Positions 27,484-36,043 of a stretch of 55,257 nt of DNA are shown here, piece by piece (the stretch's first letter is position 1; the number at the start of each line of letters is the position of its first letter). The stretch is from contig NZ_LDJP01000008.1 in assembly GCF_001431505.1 (NCBI RefSeq), positions 1-55,257 of the forward strand, read 5' to 3'. A program made the translations under genes and the position numbers. Source of the DNA: Stenotrophomonas daejeonensis (lineage in GTDB: Bacteria; Pseudomonadota; Gammaproteobacteria; Xanthomonadales; Xanthomonadaceae). A model generated the notes under the pieces. The model searched no databases, was not told the DNA's origin, and saw nothing but the letters and a program-made list of their open reading frames with translations.

Positions 27484-29523
27484 ATGAATACGAAATCATT
27501 GCTGCCCGAGGACCAACGGGTATTGCCGAGGTTGTGGCTGTTGGTCGCGGGCATTGCCGTGCTGGGGGGCATGGCCAGGCTGTGCATGTGGGGCGCCCAT
27601 GCCGGTGCCGGGCGGGGAATGGAGTTGTTGCTGCCGGTTTTGCTGCAGGGGCTACGCTATGACCTGGTGGCGGGAGCGGTGGCCGCCCTGCTGCTCGGGT
27701 TGCTGGTGATGCCGCTGTGGCTGCGGCGCCGACACGCCCGGGCGGCGTGGCTGGCGCAGTGGCTGGCGGTGGGGGTGTTGCTGTTGTTCCTGTTGCTGTC
27801 CGCCTGCGAATACTTCTACTACGGTTTCTACAAGACGCGCTTCGACCCGGTCATGTTCGGCCTGTTCGAGGACGATACCGGTGCGGTCCTCGTGACCATC
27901 TGGCAGGACTATCCAGTGCTGCGCGGCGTGCTGGGCCTGGTGCTGGCGGCGGCATTGCTGGGTTGGGCCGTGCCGCGCGCCGGCCGCTGGTTGAGCGCGC
28001 GCTGGCCTGCAGGTTCCGGTACCGGCACCCGCATCGTGCTGGTGGTCGTGCAATGCCTGCTGCTGTTGCTGCTGGCGCGTGGCAGCGTGGGCACGTTCCC
28101 GCTGGTGCGGCGCGACGTGACGTTCTCGCCCGATCCCTTCGTCAACGCCTCGGTGCTGAATGCGCCGCTGACGCTGTACCGCGCGCTCCGGATACGGGCG
28201 CGGGAAACCCGTGTCGGCGACGATCCGCTGGTCGGGCTGCACCGGCTGGGTTTCGCCACGCTGGACGAGGCGGCCGTTGTCGCCGGCCTGCCGTCCGCCG
28301 AACCCGGACCGGTGCGCGCGGCGCTGTTCCCGGTGGCGCCGGGGCAGCCGCGTCCGCTGGCGCAGTCGCCGCATGTGGTGCTGGGGCTGCTGGAGTCGTT
28401 CGGCCAGGACCTGTTGCACGCCGACACGCCCGGCAACGACATGCTGGGGCGCCTGCGCGGGGAACTGGCCCACGGCTACCGGTTCGACAATTTCATCGCC
28501 GGCCAGAACGGCACCCACCAGGAACTGGAAAACCTGCTGCTCGGCACGCCGATCACGCCGCTTACCGGCGGGCGCAATGCGCGGATGACGTTCGATACCT
28601 CGGCGGCACTGCCGTTCAGGCGGGCCGGCTACCGCACCGCCTTCGTCTATGGCGGAGGCAGCGACTGGCGCCAGATCGGCACCGCGTTGAGCCACCAGGG
28701 CTTCGACCATGTCTACGATGCGCGCGACATCCGCACGCGCTTCCCCGAGGCGCATGGCACCGACTGGGGCATCTATGACGCCTACCTGTTCCGCTTCGCC
28801 GGGGAACTGCTGGCACAGGCCGATGCCCGTGGCGAACGCCTGTTCCTGGTGCTGTTGACCACGACCAACCACCCGCCGTTCGAACTGGACACGCCGCATC
28901 GCACGTTGCCGCTGGACCCGGCCGCCCTGGGCCCGCGCGCAACGGACGACCGCGACGAGCTGCGCAGGATCCTGGCGACGTACCAGTACCAGGCCGACGA
29001 GTTCGGCGCCTTCCTGCAGGTGCTGCGACAGGGGGAACTGGGGGAGCGCACCCTCGTTGCGGCCGCCGGCGACCACAACCTGCGCACCCACTATCGTTAC
29101 GACCTGCCGGCGGAGCAGCCGGACGTGGACCGCGTGTTCGCCTACCTGCGGGTGCCGCCTGCATTCGCGCCGCCCGGGCCGGGGCCCGACGTGCATGCGT
29201 TCGCCGGTCACGGCGACCTGGTTCCGACGCTGGTGTCGCTGGCCCTGCCGGGAGAGCGTTATTTCGCCACCGGACGCAATCTATGGCAGGCGCCGGCCGA
29301 TGGCGGACAGGCGCTGTCCCAGTTCAAGCATCTCTACCTGCGGGAGGGCATGCTGACCCCGTTGGAGGCCCCGCAACTGCATGGTTGGCAGGATGCACGC
29401 CGCGTGCAGGCGCAGGGGCACGTGCCGGATGCGGCTGCCCTTGTGCAGGCCCGGCGCATTGCCGCCAATGTCGCGTTGCGCGACTGGTACATCCGCGGGC
29501 AGGTGCTGGCGCAGCGGCGTTAG
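27484..29523 (+). CDS. LtaS-like membrane sulfatase / phosphoglycerol transferase family protein
   Basis: The 679-residue product has five predicted membrane helices in the first 200 residues and a periplasmic sulfatase-fold domain from about 295. Metal and active-site features of the LtaS branch are visible: E304 in LLESFG, the probable nucleophile T344 in GQNGTHQELE, HGTDWGIYD, TTTNHPPF, and AAAGDHN. Relatives transfer phosphoglycerol or phosphoethanolamine to glycans or lipids. Which substrate is used here is unknown. ATG 27484 is the first methionine after the promoter-like region. The open frame runs far upstream only because it reads the fadH antisense strand. Confidence 0.85.
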   Translation: MNTKSLLPEDQRVLPRLWLLVAGIAVLGGMARLCMWGAHAGAGRGMELLLPVLLQGLRYDLVAGAVAALLLGLLVMPLWLRRRHARAAWLAQWLAVGVLLLFLLLSACEYFYYGFYKTRFDPVMFGLFEDDTGAVLVTIWQDYPVLRGVLGLVLAAALLGWAVPRAGRWLSARWPAGSGTGTRIVLVVVQCLLLLLLARGSVGTFPLVRRDVTFSPDPFVNASVLNAPLTLYRALRIRARETRVGDDPLVGLHRLGFATLDEAAVVAGLPSAEPGPVRAALFPVAPGQPRPLAQSPHVVLGLLESFGQDLLHADTPGNDMLGRLRGELAHGYRFDNFIAGQNGTHQELENLLLGTPITPLTGGRNARMTFDTSAALPFRRAGYRTAFVYGGGSDWRQIGTALSHQGFDHVYDARDIRTRFPEAHGTDWGIYDAYLFRFAGELLAQADARGERLFLVLLTTTNHPPFELDTPHRTLPLDPAALGPRATDDRDELRRILATYQYQADEFGAFLQVLRQGELGERTLVAAAGDHNLRTHYRYDLPAEQPDVDRVFAYLRVPPAFAPPGPGPDVHAFAGHGDLVPTLVSLALPGERYFATGRNLWQAPADGGQALSQFKHLYLREGMLTPLEAPQLHGWQDARRVQAQGHVPDAAALVQARRIAANVALRDWYIRGQVLAQRR

Positions 29524-30168
29524 TCACTTGGGCGCCTGATCCGGCAGGGATGCCGTGGCTGCCGGCGGGTGGCGTCTGTCCCGGTCGAACAGCGGCAGGG
29601 TGATGCCGCACAGCGGGCCGATCAGCAGGGCGAAGGCCAACGTGCCCGGCCCCACGTTTCCGCCCAGCCACCAGCCCACCGCCAGGGCGCTGGCTTCGAT
29701 GAGGGTGCGCACCTTCCAGATCGCCCGGCCGGTACGCGCATGCAGCCCGGTCATCAGTCCGTCACGCGGGCCCGGCCCCAGGTGCGCGCCTATGTAGAGC
29801 CCGGTGGCGACGGCCAGCAGCACCAGTCCGGCGGCGAACAGCAGCAACTGCATGGGCAGGCCCTGCGGCGCCGGTATGAGGTTCAACCCGCACTGGGCGC
29901 TGGGGCCGACCAACAGGGCGTTGAGCACGGTGCCCAGCCCCGGCCGTTGCCGCAGCGGCCACCACATCGACAGCACCGCGATGCTCACCAGATTGCTGGC
30001 CAGGCCGAAGGACCAGCCACTGCGCTGCGCGATGCCTTGCGCCAGCACGTCCCACGGCGCGATGCCGATGCCCGCGCGGATCATCAACGACGAGGCGATA
30101 CCGAACAGGAACAGGCCGGGAAGCAGTTGCAGCAGGCGCGGGGCGAGGGCGGTGCGGGACATCGGCAT
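29524..30168 (-). CDS. YczE/YitT-type membrane protein
   Basis: The 214-residue product has about five membrane helices: LLPGLFLFGIASSLMI, FGLASNLVSIAVLSMWWPL, LLLFAAGLVLLAVATGLYIG, LIEASALAVGWWLGGNVG and GTLAFALLIGPLCGITLPLF. The motif IGAHLGPGPRDGLMTGL is characteristic of YczE-like proteins. Function is not established. Its stop codon abuts the stop of the convergent sulfatase gene with no spacer. The shorter start at 30162 (MSRTALAP) is also possible. Confidence 0.78.
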   Translation of the reverse strand: MPMSRTALAPRLLQLLPGLFLFGIASSLMIRAGIGIAPWDVLAQGIAQRSGWSFGLASNLVSIAVLSMWWPLRQRPGLGTVLNALLVGPSAQCGLNLIPAPQGLPMQLLLFAAGLVLLAVATGLYIGAHLGPGPRDGLMTGLHARTGRAIWKVRTLIEASALAVGWWLGGNVGPGTLAFALLIGPLCGITLPLFDRDRRHPPAATASLPDQAPK

Positions 30169-30243
30169 GAAGGCGGGGGAGAGGATGGACCAAGGGAAAA
30201 TGCCGGGAGAGTGAATCCTGCTTCCTTCATTCCTGCCGGTCTT

Positions 30244-31269
30244 TCAACCCCAGCCTTCCAGCGCCAGCTTGCCGATGCTGCGGCCCGACTCCAGCAGCCG
30301 GTGCGCCTCGCGCAGGTTGGCGGCGCCGATCGGCCCCAGCCGCCGGTTCAGCGGGCTGCGCAGTTCGCCGGCATCGATCAGGCTGGCCGCGCGGGTCAGG
30401 ATGCGGTGCTGCTCGATCATGTCTTCGGTGCGGAAGCGGGCGCGGGCGAACATGAATTCCCAGTGGATGCCGATGCACTTGGCCTTGTATGGATCGCCGA
30501 TGCGCAGCTCGCCGCGTGGTTCGACGACCAGCCCCACGTGACCCTGCGGGGCCAGCAGTTCCCCCAGTTGCTGCCAGTACGCGTCGGTATCGGCCAGGTT
30601 CAGCGCCGCATCCACCTCGACGATGCCCAGCGCCCGCAATTGTGGGGCCAGCGGCTGATGGTGGTCGACCACGTGCGTGGCGCCCATTTGCCGGCACCAC
30701 GCCGCGGTTTCCTCGCGCGAAGCGGTCGCCACCACGGTGAAGCCGGCATGGCGGCCGAGCTGGATGGCCATCGAGCCGACCCCGCCGGCACCGCCGACGA
30801 CCAACAGGACCTGCCCGGCATGGCGGCGCCCGTCCAGTTGGCAGGGCATGCGCTGGAACAGCAGCTCCCATGCGGTGAGCGTGGTCAACGGCAGTGCGGC
30901 GGCCTCGGCGAAATCCAGCGTGGCCGGCTTGCGCCCGGCCAGCCGCTCGTCCACCAGTTGCAGCTGCGCATTGCAGCCGGGGCGGGTGACGTCGCCGGCG
31001 TAGTAGACCGCGTCGCCGACCTCGAACGCCGTCACCTCCGGGCCGACGGCCAGCACCGTGCCGGCGGCATCGAAGCCGAGCACCCGCGGCGGATTCTCCT
31101 CGCCGGTGCCGGCGCGGCGCAGCTTGGTGTCCACCGGGTTCACCGACACCGCCTGCACGCCGATCAGCAGGTCCCGGCCATGTGGACCGGCGGGTTCGGG
31201 GAGGTCGAAGTCCTGCAGTGAATGCGGGTCGTCGATGGGCAGGTAGCGGGTCAGGGCGACGGCTTTCAT
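30244..31269 (-). CDS. Zinc-binding-alcohol-dehydrogenase-family oxidoreductase (MDR, quinone-reductase-like)
   Basis: The 341-residue product is a medium-chain dehydrogenase/reductase. It has the GroES-like N-terminal domain (SVNPVDTKLRRAG, VLGFDAAGTVLAVG) and a nucleotide site VVGGAGGVGSMAIQLGRHAG. It lacks the cysteine and histidine zinc ligands of true alcohol dehydrogenases, so an NADPH quinone or enone reductase activity is more likely. Similar genes often sit next to an HxlR-type regulator, but none is present here. It is divergent from ompA. Confidence 0.86.
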   Translation of the reverse strand: MKAVALTRYLPIDDPHSLQDFDLPEPAGPHGRDLLIGVQAVSVNPVDTKLRRAGTGEENPPRVLGFDAAGTVLAVGPEVTAFEVGDAVYYAGDVTRPGCNAQLQLVDERLAGRKPATLDFAEAAALPLTTLTAWELLFQRMPCQLDGRRHAGQVLLVVGGAGGVGSMAIQLGRHAGFTVVATASREETAAWCRQMGATHVVDHHQPLAPQLRALGIVEVDAALNLADTDAYWQQLGELLAPQGHVGLVVEPRGELRIGDPYKAKCIGIHWEFMFARARFRTEDMIEQHRILTRAASLIDAGELRSPLNRRLGPIGAANLREAHRLLESGRSIGKLALEGWG

Positions 31270-31597
31270 GTGGGAAGATCCGTTGCTGGAAGGGCAGAGG
31301 CATCATACGCAGCGCGGTTGATGGCGTGGCCGGTGAGGGGAGGGCCAACGATGGCGGAGCGGCGTGAATGCGATGCCGATGAGCAGGTATGCCCGCCAAG
31401 CCGCATGAGCGTTCGTTCGTGGTCGGGAAGACGGCAATCTGCCATTTGTTATATCGCCGTTAACACGGTCTTCACGGTCCCGCGCATAATGTGCACCGCG
31501 TTGGCGTGCGGATACGGCCGTTTCTGAACGCGACGAACGAAATCGCTGGACCATGCCTTAACCCGGTTTCATTCCCCCGAAACAAGGAGTTGTATTC
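31270..31597. other. 328-base divergent spacer upstream of ompA
   Basis: No gene is credible. The right half is locally AT-rich and holds the ompA promoter candidate (31460-31490), a direct repeat CACGGTC at 31464-31470 and 31473-31479, and a weak GTTTC/GAAAC stem just before the ompA AAGGAG (31584-31589). On the minus strand TATGAT at 31307-31302 may be the -10 of the oxidoreductase gene. Confidence 0.5.
31460..31490 (+). promoter_or_regulatory. Candidate ompA promoter
   Basis: TTAACA (31460-31465) and CATAAT (31485-31490) are both 5 of 6 to consensus, but the spacer is 19 bases, longer than optimal. Two CACGGTC repeats lie within the spacer, so a regulator may compensate. The leader would be about 100 bases. 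Confidence 0.4.
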
Positions 31598-32707
31598 ATG
31601 AACAAGAAGATTCTCACCGCCGCGCTGCTGGGTGGCCTGGCATTCGCCCAGGCTGCGTCGGCCCAGGAATTCGATGACCGCTGGTACCTGACCGGTTCGG
31701 CTGGCTTCAACCTTCAGGACAGCGATCGCACTACCAATGACGCTCCGTTCGCTACTTTGGGCCTGGGCAAGTTCATCAGCCCGAATTGGTCGCTGGATGG
31801 CGAACTGAATTACCAGAACCCGAATTTCGAGAGCAACCAGAATCTGAACTGGTCGCAGTACGGCGTGTCGCTGGACCTGCGTCGCCACTTCATCCAGGAC
31901 GGTCGTGGCTGGAACCCGTACCTGCTGTTCGGCCTGGGCTACCAGAAGGCCGAGGAAGAGTACGTCATCAATGCGCCGAACTCGCCGGCGCAGCGTGAGG
32001 ACGGCAACCTGGCCGCCAAGGTCGGTGTCGGCCTGCAGACCACCTTCGACAAGCGCGTCGCCGTGCGCGCCGAACTGGCCTACCGCGCCGATTTCGACGA
32101 CCAGAGCGTGAACCCGCGTCTGGCCGGCAACGACAACGACTGGTTCGGTGACGTGCTGGCCTCGGTCGGCGTCGTGATCCCGCTGGGCCCGGCCCCGGTG
32201 GCCGCCGCTCCGGAACCGGCTCCGGCTCCGGTTGCGCCGAGCTGCGCCGACCTGGACGACGACGGCGACGGCGTCAACAACTGCGACGACAAGTGCCCGA
32301 CCTCGGAAGCCGGCCAGATCATCGGTCCGGACGGTTGCCCGGTGCCGGTGTCGATCGACCTGAAGGGCGTCAACTTCGACTTCGACAAGGCCACCCTGCG
32401 TCCGGACGCCGTGTCGGTCCTGAGCGAAGCGGCCGAGATCCTGAAGCGTTATCCGGAGCTGCGCGTTGAAGTCGCCGGTCATACCGACTCGAAGGGTAGC
32501 GACGCCTACAACCAGAAGCTGTCCGAGCGTCGCGCCACCGCCGTGTACGACTACCTGACCGGCAACGGCGTCGCTGCTTCGCGCCTGATCGGCCCGGTGG
32601 GTTACGGCGAGAGCCGTCCGATTGCCCCGAATACCAACGAAGATGGTTCGGACAATCCGGAAGGCCGCGCCAAGAACCGCCGCACCGAGCTGAACGTCCA
32701 GAACTGA
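31598..32707 (+). CDS. ompA: OmpA family outer membrane protein
   Basis: The 369-residue product has a signal peptide (MNKKILTAALLGGLAFAQAASA) and an eight-stranded barrel-like domain of about 23-195. A proline-alanine linker leads into a calcium-type TSP3 motif, DLDDDGDGVNNCDDKCPTS. The OmpA C-terminal peptidoglycan-binding domain follows, with NFDFDKATLRPDAV and VAGHTDSKGSDAYNQKLSERRA. It anchors the outer membrane to the wall. AAGGAG precedes ATG 31598. Strong codon bias and its own promoter and terminator fit an abundant protein. Confidence 0.94.
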   Translation: MNKKILTAALLGGLAFAQAASAQEFDDRWYLTGSAGFNLQDSDRTTNDAPFATLGLGKFISPNWSLDGELNYQNPNFESNQNLNWSQYGVSLDLRRHFIQDGRGWNPYLLFGLGYQKAEEEYVINAPNSPAQREDGNLAAKVGVGLQTTFDKRVAVRAELAYRADFDDQSVNPRLAGNDNDWFGDVLASVGVVIPLGPAPVAAAPEPAPAPVAPSCADLDDDGDGVNNCDDKCPTSEAGQIIGPDGCPVPVSIDLKGVNFDFDKATLRPDAVSVLSEAAEILKRYPELRVEVAGHTDSKGSDAYNQKLSERRATAVYDYLTGNGVAASRLIGPVGYGESRPIAPNTNEDGSDNPEGRAKNRRTELNVQN

Positions 32708-32730
32708 TCCGGACGCTTCGATTGATACCA

Positions 32731-32764
32731 GACAAGGCCCGGCATTGCCGGGCCTTGTCTTTTT
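32731..32764 (+). terminator. Intrinsic terminator after ompA
   Basis: A perfect 13-bp stem (32731-32743 with 32747-32759) with loop ATT runs into five T residues. Confidence 0.93.
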
Positions 32765-32887
32765 CGTGACGGCGGCCCGGAATGCGCGGGACCTCCGGCA
32801 CGCCGCGCGCGGTCGCGTGCATGCCGCGGTTGATTGCGCATCGGCAGCTGCCTACACTCGCCGCGTTCTTCTTCCGATGGAAATCCG

Positions 32888-33361
32888 ATGCTGCGTATCG
32901 CATTGGCCGGTGCCCTCGCGCTGGCTCTCGTCCCCGTTGCCCACGCAGCCGTCGATTGCTCGGCCAGTGCCGCGGTCCCGGCACCGCTGCCGGCCACGGT
33001 GGTGGCCCCGGTAGCCGCCGAGCTGCACGTGCGCCAGGGCCAGCTGGGCATGCCCGCGGGCGTGCTGACCTCGAACCTGGGCGAGCAGTCGCTGGACCTG
33101 GTGCTGATGCGCCTGCGCGTGGAAAGCTGCAACAACGTCGCCAATGCGGTGCCGGCAGGCGCTGCGGTCAACCCCAACGATCCGGCCGCCTACAAGCCGC
33201 AGACCGAATTCGACAATACGCCGTGGCGCTTCGACATGAGCCAGAACGGCAAGCGCATGACCGCCGAGGAGTTCGATGCCTGGATGAAGGCGCGCGGCGT
33301 GCGCGTGGTCAAGGCGCGCGAAACCCCCGCCGAGGCGCAGCCGGCTCCCGAGGCCAAGTAA
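32888..33361 (+). CDS. Small exported protein of unknown function with FDAWMKA motif
   Basis: I do not recognise a named family. The 157-residue product from ATG 32888 has a clear signal peptide (MLRIALAGALALALVPVAHA) and then a 137-residue mature part with two cysteines (VDCSAS and VESCNN) that could form a disulfide. The C-terminal segment, W-R-F-D-M-S-Q-N-G then MTAEEFDAWMKARGVRV, closely resembles that of the lipoprotein at 34291. The frame is open upstream to 32834, but that part has no signal. It lies between ompA and an RsuA-type gene and is probably periplasmic. Confidence 0.75.
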   Translation: MLRIALAGALALALVPVAHAAVDCSASAAVPAPLPATVVAPVAAELHVRQGQLGMPAGVLTSNLGEQSLDLVLMRLRVESCNNVANAVPAGAAVNPNDPAAYKPQTEFDNTPWRFDMSQNGKRMTAEEFDAWMKARGVRVVKARETPAEAQPAPEAK

Positions 33362-33376
33362 CCGGCGCAAGGCCGC

Positions 33377-34186
33377 ATGGCTTCCCGCCGGACCCCTTCA
33401 ACGCACGCCCGTCCTGGTCACCAGGGCGGGCGTCGCGTTTCCGCGCCGGCGCCGGCCGGGGGGGCGCGGCATGGCTTGGCGCGGGTGCTGTCCAAGGCCG
33501 GGCTGTGCTCGCGCAGCGAGGCGGCGCGGCGCGTGCAGGAAGGGCGGGTGAGCGTGGACGGGCGCGTGGTCCGCGATCCGGAGTTCCCGGTGGTGCCGTC
33601 GCGCCAGCAGGTACGGGTGGATGGCGTGCCGCTGGCACCGGCGCGGCGCTGGTACGTGGCCCTGAACAAGCCGCGCGGGCTGGTCACCACGGTGCGCGAC
33701 GAGCAGGGGCGCGACACCGTGTATCGCTGCTTCGACGGCGGCGGCCTGCCGTGGTTGGCGCCGGCCGGGCGGCTGGACAAGGCCAGCGAAGGCTTGCTGC
33801 TTTTCAGCAACGATCCCGAATGGGCGGCGCGGCTGACCGACCCGGCCACCGGGCCGCTGAAGACCTATCGGGTGCAGGTCGATGGCCTGCCCGATGCGGC
33901 GCAGCTGGTGCGGATGCGCGAGGGCGTCGACGATGCCGGCGAGCACCTGGCCGCGCATGCGGTACAGGTGCTGCGCCACGGCCAGCGCACCGCCTGGCTG
34001 GAGGTGGTGCTGGCCGAGGGCCGCAACCGCCATATCCGGCGCCTGTTGCAGGTGCTGGGGTTCGAAGTGCTGCGGCTGGTACGGGTGGCGATCGGGCCGG
34101 TGCAACTGGGGACGCTGGAGAAGGGGCAGTGGCGCGAACTGGAAGCGGAAGAACTGCAGGCATTGCAGTGCCCATTCAGTGAATGA
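33377..34186 (+). CDS. RsuA/RluB/RluE-family pseudouridine synthase
   Basis: The 269-residue product has a basic disordered N-terminus of about 30 residues and an S4 RNA-binding domain (LARVLSKAGLCSRSEAARRVQEGRVSVDGRVV). The catalytic domain has KPRGLVTT and GRLDKASEGLLLFSND, with the active aspartate at 134. RNRHIRRLLQVLGFEVLRLVRVAIGPV is the family C-terminal motif. The layout fits RluB or RluE/F-type enzymes acting on 23S rRNA, but the site cannot be assigned. ATG 33377 is 15 bases after the preceding stop, so both genes may be co-transcribed. Confidence 0.88.
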   Translation: MASRRTPSTHARPGHQGGRRVSAPAPAGGARHGLARVLSKAGLCSRSEAARRVQEGRVSVDGRVVRDPEFPVVPSRQQVRVDGVPLAPARRWYVALNKPRGLVTTVRDEQGRDTVYRCFDGGGLPWLAPAGRLDKASEGLLLFSNDPEWAARLTDPATGPLKTYRVQVDGLPDAAQLVRMREGVDDAGEHLAAHAVQVLRHGQRTAWLEVVLAEGRNRHIRRLLQVLGFEVLRLVRVAIGPVQLGTLEKGQWRELEAEELQALQCPFSE

Positions 34187-34226
34187 ATGCGACTGGATCT
34201 GCATTTATTCAATGAATTCAGTGAAA
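34174..34226 (+). promoter_or_regulatory. Three ATTCAnTGAAT palindromes
   Basis: ATTCAGTGAAT (34174-34184), ATTCAATGAAT (34207-34217) and ATTCAGTGAAA (34216-34226) lie in an unusually AT-rich stretch that ends the RsuA-type gene and precedes the small lipoprotein gene. Centres are 33 and 9 bases apart. The arrangement looks like an operator with two to three dimer sites. The regulator is unknown. Confidence 0.5.
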
Positions 34227-34290
34227 TAGCTTGAATACTTCGTGTGTCTGATTAGGCTGGGTCCTCCGGTTTGAACGAAGGTGCTGTGCC

Positions 34291-34590
34291 ATGCAGGTAG
34301 TGATTCGCGTATCGGGAACGTCGCTGTGGCTGGCGGCGGTGGCGGGGCTGGCCGGGTGCGCCTCGACCGGCCCGCAGGCGACGGCGCCCAAGCCGGTCAC
34401 GGTGACGGTGGAAGCCGCTTCCGTGGCGCAGAAGGATGCGCTGGGCAACTACCGTTTCCTGATGCAGCAGGACGGCGCCAACATGAGCGCCGACCAGTTC
34501 GATGCCTGGATGAAGGCCAACGGCATCCGCGTGGCGCAGGGTGCGCCAGCGGCCCCGGCGGCCGTGGACGGGAAGAAGCGCAAGCGCTGA
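34291..34590 (+). CDS. Small lipoprotein with FDAWMKA motif
   Basis: The 99-residue product has a lipoprotein signal (SLWLAAVAGLAGC, lipobox LAGC at residues 20-23), a short linker and then the segment YRFLMQQDGANMSADQFDAWMKANGIRV. A basic tail ends in GKKRKR. The motif is shared with the exported protein at 32888. I know no function for it. The upstream AT-rich region carries three palindromes that may control it. Convergent kbl lies downstream, with two hairpins (34605-34635 and 34640-34662) between the stops. Confidence 0.75.
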   Translation: MQVVIRVSGTSLWLAAVAGLAGCASTGPQATAPKPVTVTVEAASVAQKDALGNYRFLMQQDGANMSADQFDAWMKANGIRVAQGAPAAPAAVDGKKRKR

Positions 34591-34604
34591 CCGTCCCGGG
34601 TATG

Positions 34605-34662
34605 GCGCCATGCCTGCCATTGGCCGGCATGGCGCGAGGGTGCCCGGCTGCCGGCCGGGCAC
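34605..34662. terminator. Two hairpins between convergent lipoprotein gene and kbl
   Basis: GCGCCATGCC pairs perfectly with 34626-34635, and GTGCCCGGC (34640-34648) pairs with 34654-34662. Neither has a T run on either strand, so termination would be weak or Rho-assisted. They lie where both convergent transcripts should end. Confidence 0.4.
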
Positions 34663-34668
34663 GTCCCG

Positions 34669-35880
34669 TTACTTGATGACGCCCAGTTCCCTGCCGATGC
34701 GGGTGAAGGCATCGATGGCGCGGTCCAGGTGCCCGCGGCTGTGCGCGGCACTCATCTGGGTGCGGATGCGCGCCTGTCCCTTCGGCACCACCGGGAAGAA
34801 GAAGCCGATCGCGTAGATGCCTTCTTCGAGCAGGCGCTGCGCGAACTTCTGCGCGAGCGGGGCGTCGTACAGCATCACCGGGCTGATCGGGTGCACGCCC
34901 GGCTTCACGTCGAAACCGGCGGCGGTCATCTTCTCGCGGAAGTAAGCAGTGTTCTCGGCCAGCTTCTCGCGCAGGTCGCCGGCGGCGTCCAGCATCTCGA
35001 ACGCCTTGATGCCGGCGGCCACCACGTGCGGCGGCAGCGAGTTTGAGAACAGGTAGGGGCGCGAGCGCTGGCGCAGCAGCTCGACGACCTCGGCGCTGGC
35101 GCAGGTGAAGCCGCCCAGCGCGCCGCCCATCGCCTTGCCGAGGGTGCCGGTGATGATGTCGATGCGGTCCAGCACGCCCTTGACCTCGGCCGAGCCGCGG
35201 CCGGTGGCGCCGAGGAAGCCGGTGGCATGGCATTCGTCGATGTGCACCAACGCGCCGTACTTCGAAGCCAGCGCGGTGATCTCGTCCAGCGGGGCGATGA
35301 AGCCGTCCATCGAGAACACGCCGTCGGTGGTGATGAGTTTGGTCTTGCAGCCGGCGGCGTCGGCGGCCTGCAACTGCGCTTCGAGGTCGGCCATGTCGCA
35401 GTTGGCGTAGCGGAAGCGCTTGGCCTTGCATAGGCGCACGCCGTCGATGATCGAGGCGTGGTTCAGCACGTCGGAGATGATCGCGTCGTTCTCGCCCAGC
35501 AATGGCTCGAACAGGCCGCCGTTGGCGTCGAAGCAGGCGGCGTAGAGGATGGTGTCGTCCTTGCCGAAGAAGCGCGCGATCTGTGCTTCCAACTGCTTGT
35601 GCAAATCCTGCGTGCCGCAGATGAAGCGCACCGAGGCCATGCCGAAGCCGTGGCTGTCCAGCGCGTCCTTGGCGGCCTGGATCAGCGCCGGGTGGTCGGC
35701 TAGCCCGAGGTAGTTGTTGGCGCAGAAGTTCAGCACCGTGCGGCCGTCGTCCAGAGTGATCTCGGCGGACTGCGGGCTGGTGATGATGCGTTCGGACTTG
35801 AACAGCCCCTGCGCGCGGATGGCGTCCAGTTCCTCGGCGTAGTGCCGGGTGAGCGGGGAAGTGTGCGCGATGGAAGTCAT
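34669..35880 (-). CDS. kbl: Glycine C-acetyltransferase (2-amino-3-ketobutyrate CoA ligase)
   Basis: Kbl splits 2-amino-3-ketobutyrate with CoA into glycine and acetyl-CoA, the second step of threonine use after Tdh. The 403-residue product is a PLP enzyme of the alpha-oxoamine synthase family. Motifs are [45 protein letters not shown], and [10 protein letters not shown] carrying the PLP lysine. A TAGAAT hexamer lies about 32 bases upstream of the ATG on the minus strand. The partner tdh is on the same strand 6.5 kb away. Confidence 0.96.
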   Translation of the reverse strand: MTSIAHTSPLTRHYAEELDAIRAQGLFKSERIITSPQSAEITLDDGRTVLNFCANNYLGLADHPALIQAAKDALDSHGFGMASVRFICGTQDLHKQLEAQIARFFGKDDTILYAACFDANGGLFEPLLGENDAIISDVLNHASIIDGVRLCKAKRFRYANCDMADLEAQLQAADAAGCKTKLITTDGVFSMDGFIAPLDEITALASKYGALVHIDECHATGFLGATGRGSAEVKGVLDRIDIITGTLGKAMGGALGGFTCASAEVVELLRQRSRPYLFSNSLPPHVVAAGIKAFEMLDAAGDLREKLAENTAYFREKMTAAGFDVKPGVHPISPVMLYDAPLAQKFAQRLLEEGIYAIGFFFPVVPKGQARIRTQMSAAHSRGHLDRAIDAFTRIGRELGVIK

Positions 35881-35911
35881 GGCGGCGTCTTGCGGCGGAA
35901 AGAAGACGCTG

Positions 35912-35917
35912 ATTCTA
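35912..35917 (-). promoter_or_regulatory. Candidate -10 element for kbl
   Basis: On the minus strand TAGAAT (5 of 6) lies about 32 bases before the kbl ATG. No good -35 is present. The same hexamer is used in the rpsM promoter candidate. Confidence 0.35.
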
Positions 35918-35957
35918 GCCGCCGGCCGCCCGTGCCGCCGGAGTCATGGGGAATGGC

Positions 35958-35963
35958 TATAAG
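35958..35963 (+). promoter_or_regulatory. Candidate -10 element for the porin-sulfate operon
   Basis: TATAAG (5 of 6) lies 80 bases before the porin ATG, without a recognisable -35. Activator-dependent promoters often look like this. CysB is the usual activator of sulfate genes, but I cannot identify a CysB site with confidence. Confidence 0.3.
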
Positions 35964-36043
35964 CGCAGCGGGCGAAGTCATTTCTCCGCCCGCGTGTGCG
36001 CCCGCAGCATCGGCAACCTGTCCAATCCCACAGGAATCTCCCG

